Source of the DNA: an uncultured Oscillospiraceae bacterium
GTDB lineage: Bacteria; Bacillota; Clostridia; Oscillospirales; Oscillospiraceae
Length of the DNA: 44,990 nucleotides
Reading direction: 5' to 3'
NCBI GenBank assembly: GCA_947628185.1
Contig: CANQYW010000011.1
Location: forward strand, 1 to 44,990
The position numbers and the translations under genes are program-made. Below are positions 44,686 through 44,990 of the stretch, piece after piece. The notes beneath the pieces are model-generated. The model worked only from the letters and a program-made list of their open reading frames with translations, was not told where the DNA came from and made no database searches. Positions within the stretch are counted from its first letter, which is position 1, and each line of letters opens with the position of its first letter.

Positions 44686-44990
44686 TTACGCGAGGACCAC
44701 GAGGGGCGAGCCGGTCTCCACCGTGGCGCCTTTGCTCGTGACGACCTGGGCGACGGTGCCGTCGTGGGGGGCCATGATCTCGTTCTCCATCTTCATGGCC
44801 TCAAGGACGCAGAGGACGTCCCCGGCCTTGACCGCCTGACCGGCGGTGACGTTCACCTTGATTATAGTGCCGGGCATGGGGGCGTTCACGGCCTCGCCGG
44901 CGGCGGTGGCCACGGGGGCGGGGGCGGGAGCGGCAGGAGCGGGGGCGGCGGCAGCGGGAGCAGCCGGTGCGGCGGGTGCGGCGGGGGGAA
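44686..44990 (-). CDS. Biotin carboxyl carrier subunit of the decarboxylase (5' end off window)
   Basis: Partial gene, open at the right edge; about 101 codons are visible. The C-terminal 70 residues form a lipoyl/biotinyl domain with the biotin-lysine motif EAMKMENEI. It is preceded by an Ala/Pro-rich linker of at least 25 residues, reading AP and AA repeats to the window edge, as in glutaconyl-CoA decarboxylase gamma and related carriers. GTG at 44911-44913 is in frame but falls inside the linker, so it is not the start. It carries carboxybiotin between the carboxyltransferase and OadB. Confidence 0.9.
   Translation of the reverse strand, partial: PPAAPAAPAAPAAAAPAPAAPAPAPVATAAGEAVNAPMPGTIIKVNVTAGQAVKAGDVLCVLEAMKMENEIMAPHDGTVAQVVTSKGATVETGSPLVVLA

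Overview
This 45-kb window has the look of a chromosome segment from a GC-rich, anaerobic, low-biosynthesis Firmicute. My best guess is class Clostridia, near Oscillospirales or Christensenellales. The reasons are strong AGGAGG ribosome sites, CUT1 sugar ABC systems with MsmX-type ATPases, a B. subtilis-type Fe-S PurF, a membrane pyrophosphatase, a PPi-type phosphofructokinase, a Na+-pumping decarboxylase and an SPKTG cell-wall sorting signal like those used by C. difficile SrtB. I see no phage, IS element, CRISPR array, tRNA or rRNA.

Layout. 282-1499: OFA-type MFS transporter. 1605-4679 (minus): divergent membrane pyrophosphatase and a cytoplasmic-type pectin methylesterase. 5037-14776 (plus): a ten-gene ABC locus. 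It holds two LplB/YtcP-type permeases, a 756-residue binding lipoprotein, five small unrecognised membrane proteins and two complete MsmX-like ATPases, and it ends at a strong terminator. 14842-22914: mostly single genes, namely a soluble PAS-like histidine kinase, gap with a Rex-like operator, a LacI regulator, a YcxB-like protein, cysK, DUF5655, a sugar acetyltransferase, a lone HPt protein, a GNAT and a zinc-ribbon membrane protein. 22963-27138 (minus): purF, and a CBM9-like / NagB-like / nagA operon. 27372-43294 (plus): a long co-directional cluster of a foldase-like lipoprotein, a 1,875-residue wall-anchored beta-helix protein, class II aldolase, PPi-type PFK, a divergent triosephosphate isomerase, a LarA-like protein, an SsuABC-type transporter and a DUF4838 protein. 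43367-44990 (minus): oadB and a biotin carrier cut by the window edge.

How it may work together. The pectinesterase lies head-to-head with an ABC locus of the type that imports pectin oligosaccharides, so that pair probably serves uptake and de-esterification of oligogalacturonides. The 27-43 kb cluster reads as a second carbohydrate system: a surface beta-helix enzyme or adhesin with its own chaperone candidate, uptake, a cytoplasmic hydrolase-like protein, and a private lower-glycolysis module using PPi. PPi chemistry recurs (membrane PPase and PPi-PFK), and ion-gradient energetics recur (PPase and Na+ decarboxylase).

The most interesting novelty candidates are the repeated arrangement (four-TM protein, four-TM protein, ATPase) twice in the ABC locus, and the aldolase/PPi-PFK/TIM/LarA-like operon. 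Several GC-rich intercistronic hairpins without U-tracts divide these operons into modules. All functional statements are from reading motifs by eye; no database search was run.
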